Positions 11,218 to 25,030 are shown, numbered from the stretch's first letter. The stretch: DNA of 64,000 nucleotides from Trogon surrucura (GCA_020746105.1 CM036617.1:174000412-174064411); one strand, 5' to 3'. Program-made: numbers and translations. The notes: a model not told the origin generated them from the letters alone.

Positions 11218-13591
11218 GGGAGAAGTCTAACCCTACTGTTGGGTTTCAGTGACATCTAAGCTTAGAACTGCTGAGACACTGTGGTATTTCATGTTGCAAT
11301 ACTGAATGTGGGTTCATTCTCCCCAGTTTGAGATTCACAGCTCTGAATAAAACCTTTGTTTAAATCAGCTCATATATATAACTTTGGAATCACATGTTTT
11401 CCAAAAAGAAATAAAAGTATTTTATTTCAAATTATATTGTTTATGTTAATACGTAAGTGTATAGCAAAGAATCATGAGACAGCTTACCCTTCTCAAAGTT
11501 TGAATTCCAAATTGTCATAATATGGGGTTCCCAAGATTTTTGTGTGTAAAATAGCTGTAGAAGCTGGTGTCATTGGTTTTCTGAAATTCATTTGGTTTGT
11601 CAGTACTGCAATTCTGAGGACTGATAATGCTCAAACTCCAGGATTTTTTTAAAGCATCAAACATTCCCATGGCTTCCTACTAATTTATTCATTTCTTATG
11701 ACAATTGTTCTTTTCTCTTCGAAAAGTGAACTAAAAACTTCTTGCTTTGCAAAAATATGTTTTGCAATTCTCTGGTCTTTAAACACATTTTCCTCATTCA
11801 TGAGAATGATTTCATTTGTGGTTCAATATTAGGAATGTGCTGTACCTAAGTTGTTTAGCCTATGACATCCAGGCGATCACTCATCTCAGTATGGAACAGA
11901 GAACCGAGTAGTGAGATTTTTGCAGTTTCAAAGGAACTCTTAGAGAAGAAGCTAAAATTTCACAGAAGGTCTGTTTTGATGTTGACTTCAATTTCCTTCA
12001 CCAGCCTTTTGATCCTGATAAGATTAGTGACAACCAGAGATTTCTTTCTGATTAACGACAAAAACTAAAAAGCGACACTTACCTGAAACCAGTACAAGGA
12101 GGTAAGTTAATGTTCAACTGCACCTTTGTTAGCCTGTGATATTGCAGAGAAAAAAAAAAGACAAGTAAAGAAAAGTCAGAAATCAGAATTTCTTTTACAT
12201 TTTGCATACTTCAAGATTTTTCAACTTTTAACAAACAAAAACCCGCATTTTAGAAGACTGAGCATAGTTAATGAGATGGTTTTTGAAAGTAAAGGCTTCC
12301 TATTTTCAAATGATAACCATTTCATGCTGTATGTCTAGACCATTGTCTTCAGGAGAAAGCCCTAAGCACTCCCTGCAAAACAGTCTAATTTAGAACTCAT
12401 TCTGTTTGCTCAGACGTAGCCTTGGGATATAATGAGTTTGGTATTTAGACAGTAGAAAGCAGAAATGTGTTACATTTAGGAAAGAAAGGAAGAGTGATTT
12501 TTCCCATGAAATTTCTAAGATCATTTAAGTGGACAAAATGTAATTAATTACTAAACTGGAATTCAATCAAAGGACTGGAACTAACTATTTCTTGCTTGCC
12601 AAAACAAATGAAAAAGACAAACAGAACCATCATCGTGTGTTTCACGACAACTGGTCAGGATTTGAAATTTAAATCATGTCCAACTGGTTTAGTGACCAGA
12701 ATTTAAAATATTAATCCTTACACTTGTTGCTTCAGGTGTTTGTTGTTTGTTGGTTTTTTTAATATATATTACAAATATGATGAAAATCAGTCACTTTCAT
12801 GATTATAACAAGTGCAATTGATCTCGACAGCTTGACAGAGCATCTTTGTCAACAGTCAGAGCTGCTATATTTCTGCCCACAAAAGAATATCTTTTATGTG
12901 GTGCAGAGAAACAACTCTGGCCTAGAAATCTAGACTCGATAGTGACAGTAAAATGCTATCTCAAAAAATCACCCTGCCAGTCTTGTTTTTGTAACTGGAC
13001 ATCTATTATTTACCCGGTTCCTCCCTTCCCTTTTTACTACTGAATTGCTGTGAATGTTCCTAGATTGTTTGTTTCTTTCAAAAAGATTTTAAGTCCTTTC
13101 AATTGTAGTTCTAATCATTGCTTTTCTGAAAATCTCACTCTTTTTTTTAACCAATACTAATGAATAATCCACAGCATTATAGTCTTTGTTTTAAAAATTA
13201 TTTAGAACATTTTGTTTATATGAACTACAATGCTTTCTCATCTGATATTGCAGCACTTAACTCTGTCAGAAATATAATAGTGTGTTAAAGACTTGAAAAT
13301 ACTGTGTTTAAGATTTGGAAATCCAATTAAACTTCTCTCAAAATTACCAGTTCTTGGGATAGGAGAAACTTTCAAGAAGAAGTTTAGATAGAGGAAAGTT
13401 ATGTTGGCTATTAACAGAAAAAAAAGCTTTGGGTGGAGATGACAAGAAGAATACAGAAAGTTTCTTGACTCACAGACTCAGTAGAATTCCTCTGAAGTAA
13501 TATGAAATACTAAAAATATTCAGGAAAGAGTCATTCCCTGAAGGTTAAAGTCTAGAAAATTGTTCACACATTCACTCTCATTTACTGTGCT
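11218..13591. other. Unique AT-rich DNA, no gene seen
   Basis: No domain, RNA gene or transposon signature recognised. The open frames at 11862-12068, 12126-12338 and 12846-13043 are 65 to 70 codons and have no recognisable content. Confidence 0.5.
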
Positions 13592-13771
13592 GGTGACTGA
13601 GAACTGGAACAAGTCACCAAAACAGGTTGTGAAGTCTTGCTCCTTGGAAATGTTCAGAAGCTGTCTGGATACAGTCCTGAGCAACCATCTCTAGATGTCG
13701 GTGACAGAGTAGGTAGGTTGGACCAGATGACTGCTAGAGGTCAACCTCAACAATTCTGTGATTCTTAGTTC
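13592..13771 (+). mobile_element. CR1 LINE 3' end, old
   Basis: The plus strand reads as the very end of CR1 ORF2 (an ENWNKSPK...EMFRSCLDTVLSNH-like pattern), then GTTGGACCAGATGACTGCTAGAGGTC and the tail AACAATTCTGTGATTCTTA. Only the last ~180 bases remain, which is typical 5' truncation. Confidence 0.8.
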
Positions 13772-14475
13772 CAGTGTTTGTGATCAGATGTCCTGTGGAA
13801 AGTATAGAGTTCATAAGTATGCTTCTACTATTTAGTTGAAGATTACCGGTAGTTTTTGGTCTTTCAGTGACCTCCAGGTGATGAAATAGAGGGGAAGAGT
13901 AAGGAGGAATCTGAGGAATGAGCAGTCTTAGACTAAATACACCTCACTTCTGGAAGTTAATTGGCTAGTCCCTCATTCTGTCCCTGCCAGTGATCTCCTG
14001 TGATCACAATTAAATCCTTCAAATCCAACCGCATTTCAGTTTCCCAAACTGTGAAATATTTCAAGAGGCATGTAGTAATGATCTTATCCATTCATATAAT
14101 TTCAGTTTAATTAGGAATTTTAAATCCCAGTTAGGGGTGAATAATGTCATTTAACTACTAATGGAAGTTGCAGTGGAAGAACCAATCCTTTTCTCTGAAA
14201 GCTGTGTTTGACAATATTTTGGGGGAGAGGTTTCTCTTTGGATGGAAATCCACCATGGGCTTTACTTATAAAAGTAAATAAATAACAACAGCAGACTAAA
14301 CTGTGAATTTAAATGTTAGGGATCTATAGGAATTAGGATATAGAAGAGTAGTTATGTATTTTATAATGTGGTAATCAGGTAATGTTTTGGTGAGCTTTAG
14401 AAGTTACAACATGATGTTATAAATTAGACTAAGTATGCTAAAGAACTTTTAATATATATTTAGTTGCTAATATCA
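13772..14475. other. Unique AT-rich DNA, no gene seen
   Basis: No recognisable element or coding segment between two CR1 fragments. Confidence 0.5.
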
Positions 14476-15378
14476 TAGAAATTTAAAATTAGAGAATAAC
14501 AGAATGCTTGCTTGAGATTAGAAACAACCTCTGGAGGTCATATAGTCCAACCCGTCCTGCTCAGGCATGATCACCCACATCCAGTTGCCCAGAATTGTGT
14601 CCAAGTGGTTTTCGAATGCCTCCAAGGTGGGAGACTTCACAATCCCTACAGGCAGCCTTTGTCAGTGTTCTGTCATCCTCACAGTAAAAAAAGTGTTTCC
14701 TGATGCTCAGACTGAATCTCCGGTGTTTCAATGTGTGCTCATTGCCTCTGGTCCTATCACTGGGCACCACTGAAAATAGCCTGAGTCCATCCTCAGTTCA
14801 TTTTATCAGAGAATTATATAATCGTAGAATATTAGGGGTTGGAATGGACCTCTAGAAATCATCTAGTCCAACCCCTCTGCTAGAGCAGGGTCCCCTAGGG
14901 CAACCACACAGGAACGCTTCCACAGGAGTTTTGAAAGTCTTCAGAGAAGGAGACTCCACAACCTCTCTGGGCTGCCTGTTCCAACGCTCTGCCACCCTCA
15001 CAGTAAAGAAGTTTCTCCTCATGTTGAGGTGGAACTTTCCATGTTCTAACTTAAACTCACTATTTCTTGTTCTAATACTGGGCAGCACTGAGAAGAGATT
15101 TTCTCCTTCTTCTTGACACCCACCCCTCAGGTATTTGTGTACATTAATAAGGTCCCTTCTCAGCTGTCTCCTTTCAAGGCTAAACAGCCTCAGTTCTCTC
15201 AGTCTCTCTTCATAGGAGAGATGTTCCCTTCATCTGTTTATGTAGAGCCTTCTCTTCTCCAGGCTCAATAGTCCCAGATTTCTCAACCTTTCCTTATAGG
15301 AGATATGCTTCAGTCTCTTAATCATCTTCACAGTCCTTTACTGGACTCTCTCCAGCAGCTCTATGTCTCCAATATGAC
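14476..15378 (-). mobile_element. Outer CR1 LINE, split by a nested CR1
   Basis: On the minus strand the element starts near 15378 (GGAGACATAGAGCTGCTGGAGAG) and runs to 15229. It is interrupted, then resumes from 14801 to 14476. The resumed part codes for an HIETPVFQ/SDRTRGNEHTLKHRRFSLSIRK-like segment and ends at the decayed 3' tail. The sense of the LINE is continuous across the gap: the left part stops within the segment before the family's RRLRGDLI region and the right part supplies the EKRR region. This shows a single older copy opened by a later insertion. Confidence 0.75.
14802..15228 (-). mobile_element. Nested CR1 LINE inside an older CR1, same orientation
   Basis: The 3' tail (minus) begins next to 14805, followed by AGGGGTTGGAATGGACCTCTAGAAATCATCTAGTCCAACCCC. 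Coding remnants then resemble MLPSIRTRNSEFKLEHGKFHLNMRRNFFTVRVAERWNRQPREVVESPSL. The insert ends at CTCTTCATAGGAGAGATGTTCCC. TTCAT flanks it on both sides (14797-14801, 15229-15233), a plausible short target duplication. The copy is better preserved than the CR1 around it, as expected for the later insertion. Confidence 0.75.
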
Positions 15379-18300
15379 CTGTTTAAGTAGTATGTTGTTT
15401 CCAAGTACATTAAACTTATTCTATTAACCCTTCGCTCCTAATTGCTTATGTCAGTAATTTTCAAGATTATTTTGTCAGGAATCCATGTCACCCTAAACCA
15501 TAATGAGATTATTAAAGCAGGTGCTGTGGGTTTGTCTACAACATACCATGTCAACCAATCTAATATTCTTTTTCAAAAGGATAACTGATTTGGAAATTGA
15601 AAAGCAACAGACAATAAGAACATATTCCAGCAGCTTCCCAGTACTATCTAAGCTATACCAATCAAGATACTATTCTCTGAGCCCTCTCTTTTGTTATGGA
15701 TCATCTCATGGTCCTTCACCTCTTTGGAGTCCTCCAGGTTTTGTTTATACAGGCATTCTCTGTAAATAATCCAGCGTGTTGGTGCAAGAAATCCTTCACA
15801 AAAGTGACTGGCACCAAAAAAGCTTTATCTGAAATGTCAACTCTTATTTAAACAAGCTTCTTCTTCTATTGGAGAACGATAAGAAAATTCCCCATAGAAT
15901 TTCCTACCAAACCTTTTGTGAGACTTAATATATAGCTCTAGGGGAAAACTTACAGGAAGTGTGTATATAGTGCAAACACTGTGGTGTTGGTTTTTTTAGA
16001 AGGCATGTGTATGTAAATGAAGAGTGCAATGAATCACAATTTATAATACGTATAAAACATATTTTATAATAAATTGCAGTGTATCAAAGCAATACATAGT
16101 ATCTCAGAAGTGGAGAGAAGTACCAGGCAGCAGATTTAGATACGGCATGCAGCAAAAGGAAGACACTGCATAAGTGCATTGACAATCTTTTTCATTTGTC
16201 CAGCTAAGTGACTTACAGCAGTAAATTATTAAGTATTTCAAATTTTGTGTTTTGATCAGTATAAACTCTTCTGTGGTACAATAATGGGTTTCTGCAGTTA
16301 AACTAGTGGACTATATTTATTTTATATGACTTTGATTATAATAGCTACTGACAATAGTTTCTGTCTGATGAAGTAAATACAAACCTTTGCTTTCAGTTGC
16401 GTACTCTACAGAGACTGTACTGTTGCAGAGACGGACTCTAAAAAGCAATGCGCACTATTCAGTTCTTCGCCTTGTTTGTTTTCATTTACCAAAGTTATCT
16501 GTCCTATTGTTTACAGAAACAGTTAGAGGAGGGTATTTTCAACAAAATTTTGTATAGTGATAATGTCTCTTCTCTTTTTATGTTTTATTCCTGAAAACAG
16601 AACTTTTAGTCTCACCTGCAATTGCATACTATTTCTACTTGCAGTGCTGGTTTGGTTTTTTTTTTTTTCACTGAGTACTGCAGCTTTTGTCTCTTTAGTG
16701 TGCTGGCAGACTGTTCTGTTTAATACATAGCCTCTGGATGGTTTCCCAGAAGAGCACTATAAAATTATTGTTATAAACAACAATTCTGGTGTAAACTTCC
16801 TTGTTCTTTGTTGTTACTGTTGTGTGTTTCTTATGGTATGCTGAACCCAGACTAATTTGTTTCATAGCTTTTATGATGCACGTTTCTGAACCCAGAACAT
16901 TAGCTTCTCACAAGCCTTCAGCATCTCATATCCAGCAGCATGGAGATTATTCTAGGTATTTAGCATTTTTCTTATGTTTCTGTAACTACTTGGCTCATTT
17001 CCACTCTATAGTCAGGAGTTTGTTTGAAAACTACTTCATGGTTAAACTGCCCAAGGTAGAAATACTGTTCTGAAAGTCCTTTTTTTGTCAGTGCCGTATC
17101 ACTGAGGAGAAAAAAAAAGTAACGTAGTAATGATAATGTAAAACTTTGATTTTGTATTTGGTATTTTTCTTTGCAATTTTCCCAACTGAATTTTATAGAA
17201 GTAAATATAATACATTTAATAAATCTTTGTGTTATTCTTTAAATCTGGTTCTAAAATATATAGCAGCATAATAACAAAAAATTTCTCTTTTTCTCTTTTC
17301 TTCATTTTCAATACTTTTTGCATAATTTATACAGCATGTTTCCTTTAGTTGTCATCTACCTTTCAGCTTTGTATCTGCTTCTTTCTGAGGTACTCAACCT
17401 AGAGAATCAGTTTCAGGTTTGTATATAGCACTTCTGTGATTTTATTATTTCTATACTCACAAATCAACATATTTGCTAATATACATTCTTTATGGGATCC
17501 ACGAATGTTATCTGCAAACTGTGCCATGAACAAAAATTTGGAATACCAACATTTCTTCATCAGTTATACTATTGATTTACTGCCTGATCTGTAATGTGAA
17601 ATTAATTTGCATAACACAATTCTCTAAAATATCTGCATTAAAATACTCAGGAAAAAAATAGACAACCATACTGTTCTTTGTAGATTTTTTACCATGCAAT
17701 ATTGAATCAAAAACAGTGTTAATGAAGTAATAATTTTAGATTTTAAAAACAACAAATACTTGTATAATGACATCGTTATATATCAAACACCAAGGCTGTG
17801 AACATTAGGAAAGAATGGTGGGTTGTGGTGATGGGCATAGAACAACACAATACTGACAGATCATGCATTGTGAGTTGTCTTCACTACCCACGTTAGAAAA
17901 ACTGTGCCTTCACAGAGTGTAAGACTGTATTATCTTTCCTTCCCTTCTTTTTGCTTTGCACATAGATTTATTCTTACTATCGATGTTCCCTTTCATTTTA
18001 ATACATGAAACAGAGACCATAACTGACTAAAAATGCTAGCTAAAAATGTTAGAGGCCTCTCATAGCACTGTCAGGCAACCTCACTCCAAATACATGCAGT
18101 ACACTATAGAACTTTATCTTCCTCTGCTAAAGTACTATCACTAACTGTAAGTGATGTTTTCCTTTTGAATAAAAGGCCAATTGTAATCGTGGTAGACTCA
18201 TAGCTTAAATCCCTCATTGCATGAGACAGAACTTCTAGGGGAAAGGATTTCTCATTTTCCCATGTCACTTACAATTTCACCATTGTGAAAAAGAATTTTT

Positions 18301-21300
18301 GGGGGTTATGCTGAAGGGTAAACTCTATGGATTACTCATGAAGTGTTGAATTTGGTGATGTCAGTTATGTACCGGCTGGGTTGCTCAAGATACTGCATAA
18401 TGAGGCTGTTGCATATTGGACTGTCTAGGCTTTTTTCTTTTCCTCAGAAATGTCAAATATCTAATCTAGAGTTTAGAAGTCCATGATGTAGAAAACTAAT
18501 ACATATTTAAATGTGAGAATCTGAACTCATGGATTTCATGAAAGAGGTATATTTTTTTTATTGTCAGAGGCCCTTTAAGACTTGAGGAAATACACTTGCT
18601 GTATTGTATTTTGGATATCCACAAATAGCACCAAGATGGGAAGATGACCATTCAGGATGAATCTTTTTTTCACCATTTTTTCTTTATTCTCCTAGATCTT
18701 CAAGGACCTTGTTTCTCAAATAAGCTCTCTTTCATAAATTGTTTATACAGACACTGAAACCGTTTTTTTTTGTGTGTGTGTAAAAAATTGATTTCACTCC
18801 CTAAAGAACTTTAGCTGTGAGTATGGTTATATTTTACCACCTAGTTAAAGAAAGAGTCTGGGAAGTGGTAAAACACATGTAATATGCAAATAAATGAATG
18901 CGACATTGGGAATCACAGGCAAAAAAAAAAAAAGTATGAAACCCTTAGGTGTATTCACACACATCCTTTGTGATGTTTTGTGTTGGTTTATTTATTTATT
19001 TTTTTTTACAAACAGTATTCATTGTTATTTCTCTCTATTACCTCCTCTAGAGTTGAATCATCATGAGCAATTACGGTAAAACTGTTGCATTAACAGTTCA
19101 TATCTCCCTCATTATCTTGGATTAAAGTATTTTACAGATTGTAAATCATTGTAAATTATCTTTTGGCAGACATGACATACCTCTGGGTTTTCCAAGATAC
19201 TTGTGATTTTACTTGTTATCGGTGTTAACCTAGGAGCTGTCCCCACTCAGGGATGACTTTGGCCCTGGATATTTTAGCTAAAAGTCCTTATTTTTTTCCT
19301 GTTGTGGATGTCAAGACAAAGCTTGAAACAACAGGATAGATATAACTGTCCTTCTTAGTGTGGCTACAGTGGTCTGGAAAACTGCTTATTTTTCTCCTTG
19401 AGCCTGTTGTACCTTAGGCAGTCAAGAACGGGAGTCAAACATGCTGTTATGAAAAAAAAAGACTGTAAAAGCAGATTGTGCTTAGCTGTGAGTGTTAGGC
19501 ATGACAGGGGCTGTGCTTGGTAGCAGCAATGTGATTACTGTGAGGTGCTGGCCCATCAGTGGTGCCGAATCTAGTGATTAGACAAGGAAACGTCAGAGGA
19601 ATGGACAAGACGTTGATCAAAAGGGGAGGCATGTGGGTATTTTGACTGTGTTTGGGAAGAGGAAAATGAGCATGAAGATATGGAAATCTGCATGGGAAAT
19701 CAGAAAGAGGGTAAGAACTGAGGACTAGGAAAAGGAAGGGGTATGTCAAGGAAGTTAAGGAGCTATGCAGGAGGGGATTGGGCACAAATTCAAGAACACA
19801 TTTTGAATTAGTCAGAGGACATACTAATTTGAGAATGAATAGGACCAATGAATGATAAATACCGAAAAAATGTAAGAAAATAATATAATCTATTAATTTA
19901 GATTAAAATATGTATTCCATTGGGATCAATTACAGGGCAAGTGCTATAAGCACCAGCAATAGTCATTGTCTTCCTTTGCCTGGATGGAGATTTAATTGTT
20001 TTACAGAAAGTGAAAAAACTTTGAAGAAGAGATTCAGGACAACATTATATCCCATCCGTCAATCTGATAGATTATGGATATGGAAGTATTACTCCCTGCT
20101 CTTTCTTCTCTTCTCATCATAACACCTTTTCTTGTTCTTTTGAGTCTGCACTGACTGAGTTTACTAAAGTGTGCAAAAAGTGACCTGATAAAAGCTAATT
20201 TTTTCCTAATATGGTGGGTTGGAGCAGACAATAAAAGGTCTGACAATCGCCAGGGTCACTTCAAAGAAAGGTTCAGCAGCATGCAAATGGAAGACTGATG
20301 TAGGAAGGAAAGAAAACAAGCAGCAACAGTAAACAACAAAAAAATTGAGTAGCTGAAATGTAAACCAGAACTATACTCTGGGAGAAATTTTATGTAGTTC
20401 AGTGTTTTAAATCAGTGTTATAGTTCAGTGTTATAATCCATTGACAGATTGCTTTATAAACATTAAAATCCATTCTCTGTACCACAAGAAAATAAAAGAA
20501 AAAAAAAGGTTGTTTCATTTTCCTTCATCCTTGATAAACCTTAACCACCAGAAAACTTGCAATGTTTGTTTTGTATTTTTTAATTATTCAACTAACTTAA
20601 AACACTGAAATAACCCTATTGTGCTGATAATATTTATCAAATCTCTCTTTTTCTTTCTCGTAATAGCAAACACAATAGAATTGCTCTGGTGCTTTCACTG
20701 ACTTTCCAGAACATGAATGTTTTTTGATGCACAAGTGAGGTAGAATTTATAGGTGCTAGCATCTACTGTGCTGCCGCAATTGAATGTTCATGTTATTCCC
20801 AATGGAGGCTTCATCTGAGTAATACTGCTGACCAGCCCCTTAAGTGCTCAGGTCAGAAGGAGGAATCTATTTGTGGTTTCTCGCAAAACAAAATTGACAC
20901 TTAAGACTTACATAACATATCACAGGGTAAGGCAGATCATCTGGCTTTGTGATTGTCCAGGAAATCTTACTGCTGGACTTCCTTCATTCTGTGATCTTGT
21001 AACCAATATCACAATATTCCCTGCTAAGACTAGAGGCTGGCTTGCTTTCCATTGCTGTTGGAACTGTGGCCACCTATGTTTGTTTCTCTGGTCTTTGATT
21101 GCATAGCATTCTTTTTCAACTTATAATGGTCCAAAATGGGCAAAATGGACTTAAATAAGTTGTCCAAAGGAATGATAAGGGTACTGAGCTCAACAACATT
21201 TTTGAACTTCTTTCTAATGTAGACTCAGTTTCAGAAAAGTTTAAAGGTGTTGTTTCTTGTGCTGTGTAATACCTGCAAAAGGCCCGCATTTCATCTGTAA

Positions 21301-24000
21301 TATGAGACAAAATCTTTTTAATTTTTGAGGTAATTTCTAAATGTTGTGTCTCCTTGATCTATTTTAAAAAAAATTTCTGGAGTGATACTACCGGACTCAG
21401 AAACATGGAAATACGGAAAAGAAAGAGTTATTTATTAGCATCTTGCACATCATTCCAACAGTGTGGTATGGAAGGTTTAATACGGTTGCTGATAACTTTA
21501 ATCTATAAACAAAAGTGGATTAGTATATTGCATGCAGCCAAAATAGATGAAACAGTGGGATACTTCTCAATTAGAAGCTTTTTATGCCAAAGTATGTGAG
21601 CTTTTGTTTGCTTCTTTAAATTCCCACTGAGACCCTTCACTTTCTTTGCACATAAATGAAAAGTAAATAGGAAATATATCTTGTTTATACAGACGTCATT
21701 TAAAATTGTCTCCTAACTGAGCTTCTTATATTGTAGTTTGTGTTTCCATTTATAGATGTGGTGGCTCTAGCAAAATTATTCATATTTGAATGAAATTCAA
21801 TTTTCAAGACAAGATGTAAGAAGGAAAATGCACACCCTTGACATTTATAAATTCACGTTAACACAGTTGTATCAAATAAAAAATAAAATCTTTTTTTTCA
21901 GGTTTTTCTGAAGTTTCGGATTTTTCAAGGTGATTTCTGTCTATGTTCAAGATTTGTGATTCTTACAATACAAAATATCTAAAACTACAATAACGTTGTA
22001 TATTAAGTGACATAAAAAGCATCATTATTATTTTAATACATTATTTTAATACATTATTCAATATATTCATTGTTCAATACATTTATTCTACTCTAATTTT
22101 ATTTAATTGAAACGTACTCAAAGTATAATCCACAGAGGAAAAAAATAATAATGAATATTTATACCTCCCATTCTTCCATGTTATTTTGATCTTTTTGATT
22201 TTGTCTTCATGGATCAATATGTGATTTATACATAAAAAAATTTAATACAATATTTTCTTTCCTCTTACATAGTGTGATTAGAATTGTTTCTGAATCACCA
22301 CCGTAAAATGGTTACAAAATAAATTTTATCAGTTCTTAAATTTTTAAAAGAATAACTTTTTTTTTTTTTTCAGTTGTTACAGACCTGTATTCTTAACAAG
22401 TTTTAAAAAATTCTTTTAAAATACATTTTTAGAATCCTACCATATTCTAAGGATTTTCCTTCCACCCCTGCGTGGAACTTTTTTTTTTTTTTTCCATTAA
22501 CTGAGTAAACAAAAGCTGGAACAGAATAAGCTTATATATAAAAAGCTTTCATTAATGAAATTACCCTTTATATGAAAAAATCTTTCTCAAATATATCACT
22601 TTTTCTTACAGTAGGGCAACAGAAAGGGAAAGAGAGTGATGCCTTCATATAAAAGTATTTAAAGATGAAGTTATACTGGTAAAGCCATATTTATGTGTGT
22701 GAGTTGCATAAATAAACATATGTCTACAGTAATGGAAACCCTATTATAAATAGGAACATATGTCCTATATTTTTTGAGTGATACATGGTCAGTTACTTAA
22801 CAGTCGATATCACCTCATTATTCTAAGTTTGTCAGGAGTTTAACTCCTAGTTCTTTCAAAGTTTCAAATGTTTCTATTAAAAAACCGATAACAATATTTC
22901 AAATATTTTTTCTTAGTTTCTGTTGTACCTAGTGCTAATGGTGATTCTTGTCACCAACTACAAATCTAAAATTAATGAATTTAAAAGTATTATTACATTT
23001 TCAAAGTATTATTTGATTATAGTAAGAATGGAAAGAAATGAAGAACAGATATTTTTAAAGTCTTCATTCACTTTCCTTTTCACTTGCACTTCTGGTGGTT
23101 ATTATGAACACAGATTAATACTTAGCTCAAAGCTAGGATTTGTTCCCATAAGAAATGGTAGAGGTCATAAAAAGATACCAATTTTTGCTTTGCTCCAGCT
23201 AAACCAGCACTTTAGAAACACTCAGCATGGAATCTATTCTCTTGAACGCTGTGAGTAAGGATATGTATCAATGTTACGCATATAACCATTAAACCTTAGC
23301 TTTCCCTTAGGGCTTGATTCCAATACTTTATTCATGTAGAGTTTTAAGTAACTTGCTCAACATTCAGTGCAGTATTATAAGGAATAGATCACACTTTAAC
23401 CTACTGCTACTTTTTTCTTTAATAAAAAAACTAAGAGAAATATTTCTTTCATAATGGACACTGGTAATATATTGCTGAACTTAGACCAAGTTGGTATAAA
23501 CCCACAGAAATAGAGTACAGAAATAAGGGAGACAGTGAATGCAAAGAAAAAAATAAAAAGCCCTCGAGCAATTATTTTAAGGTTGATGTACCTATATATG
23601 TGCTGCTAAGCAAGATGGTTGTTTTCTGCTCAGAAATAACAAATAGATGGTAGCAGTTCAGCGACAGTGGAAATAAAATGCAGCCATTTTCATTCATTTC
23701 TCAAAGCATGGCAAATCAACAACGTGGAATATTTTGTAGTAAAGCAGGATATCAAATGTAGGGTTCAAGGACTATGAACTAAAATGCGGTACTACAAAAT
23801 GCAATTTCTGTGTAACCCACCATGATTAGTACATTATAGCAATGGTGCAACTTCAATTTTTTAACTCTTCTTTCTGCACATGACCAGAAGCATTTGAAAT
23901 TAAAACTCCCATGTATTTACCCATAAAAATTATTCTGAATTTCTCTTTGCCTGTGCTCATAGGCTTCAGAGATTTACCTTCCAGCATCTTGCAGAAATCT
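15379..24000. other. Long unique AT-rich stretch, no gene seen
   Basis: Over 8.6 kb I recognise no exon, RNA gene or transposon. There are homopolymer runs and AT-rich low-complexity patches, such as repeats of TTTAATACATTA near 22030-22090. The larger open frames (16801-17073 plus, 19495-19848 minus, 22923-23258 plus) lack any known motif, and the 117-codon frame at 19.5 kb is the shadow of a purine-rich plus strand. Confidence 0.5.
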
Positions 24001-24002
24001 AC

Positions 24003-24410
24003 CTAGCACTGGTATTTTCTTCTTACGAGCTGTGTATCAGTATCCACGTCAGTCACCTGGGCCGTTTGTACTGGATTCCTTAGTTGCTCTTTCCTGAAAG
24101 AAGTCTCTCGATCCTTTGTGGGAGAGATCTCTTCTCCCTCCCGTGTTTTCCTTTCGGCCTCAACTTTTGTATCTGCTTCCACTTTCGGTAGGATGATAGC
24201 ACATACCAGTAAGGATTTCATGATGATTCTAAAAGTCCTTTTCTCTCACAGGAGAGGCCAGCAGGCAGTTTCATGGTGTTGGCCTTTTCAAACTTTTCAG
24301 TTCCTTCTGGCTAATGTGTTTGATGGGGAATATGTAGCTGACCTTCCTGTCCATCTTTCTCATTTCAGCATCCTCTAAGTGTTTCCTATACTGTAATGTC
24401 CTAAGAAAAG
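24003..24410 (-). pseudogene. Protein-like, GC-richer patch, possible processed pseudogene of an unknown host gene
   Basis: On the minus strand this patch is richer in G and C than its surroundings and gives charged, protein-like translations in more than one frame. One from about 24400 contains YRKHLEDAEMRKMDRKVSYI and continues FPIKHISQKELK. A second, at 24003-24221 (72 codons), contains VEAERKTREGEEISPTKDRE. The frames do not join, which would fit a decayed retrocopy or old exon. I do not recognise the parent gene, see no poly(A) tail or clear splice sites, and cannot exclude chance. Confidence 0.22.
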
Positions 24411-24879
24411 TAAAAGTTTGAGCTCTTAGAAAGACTACTTCTGAACTCTCATTTCAGGGAACTTGTTTAGATGCTTCAGTCCCTTTCCTCTTCCTTTCTT
24501 CCTTTACAGGTATCAGATCCTTACTAAGTTTTTCATCTCTTCAGTTAGGTTATACCTCGCTTCTTATTGGGTGATTTACCCTGAGAGAGGCTAGAACACC
24601 ATCATGAAAAAGTAGAAAGTTTGTCTGAGCTACCCTTATACCGATTATCATGGGTATCAGTGGCTTGGCAACAGTGTGTTGGTGATTTCACCCTGCCAGC
24701 GAGATACAACATTAAAATTTAAATGGCAGTAGACTGTACAGGGATGATTTCTCAGTAGTCAAGGAGGCAAACTGTCCAAACTCAGTATTTCGTACCTAAT
24801 AGTATTTTATGTGAAAAAAAAGTCTTCAGAGTGTTGCTAAAAACCAATCAGCTTTGTATCTACCTGGATTTTCACATTG

Positions 24880-25030
24880 TGCAGTGAGATCAACAAAATA
24901 TTCAATTGGATCAGTGACCTGTGTAACTTGATCAGTAAAATATGCAGATTTTCAAATATTAAATTAAGCAACTCACAAAAGTATACTGGTTGATTAGTAA
25001 AATATGCAGCCTGATCAATAAATCATGTAG
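24880..25030. repeat. Degenerate repeat built on TTGATCAGTAAAATATGCAG
   Basis: TTGATCAGTAAAATATGCAG at 24928-24947 recurs with one change at 24990-25009. Looser copies are at 25011-25030 (CTGATCAATAAATCATGTAG) and 24908-24926. The copies are unevenly spaced, so this is an eroded minisatellite or a small cluster of similar sites. Confidence 0.5.

Noticed and set aside
18770-18782. Short TG run
   Set aside because: Only about six TG units; ordinary background for a vertebrate genome.
19495-19848. 117-codon minus-strand open frame rich in Leu, Pro and His
   Set aside because: It is the shadow of a purine-rich plus strand, with no signal peptide or membrane pattern that stands up and no motif.
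22923-23258. 111-codon plus-strand open frame
   Set aside because: The composition is that of AT-rich DNA, with no domain, no splice context and no similarity I recognise.
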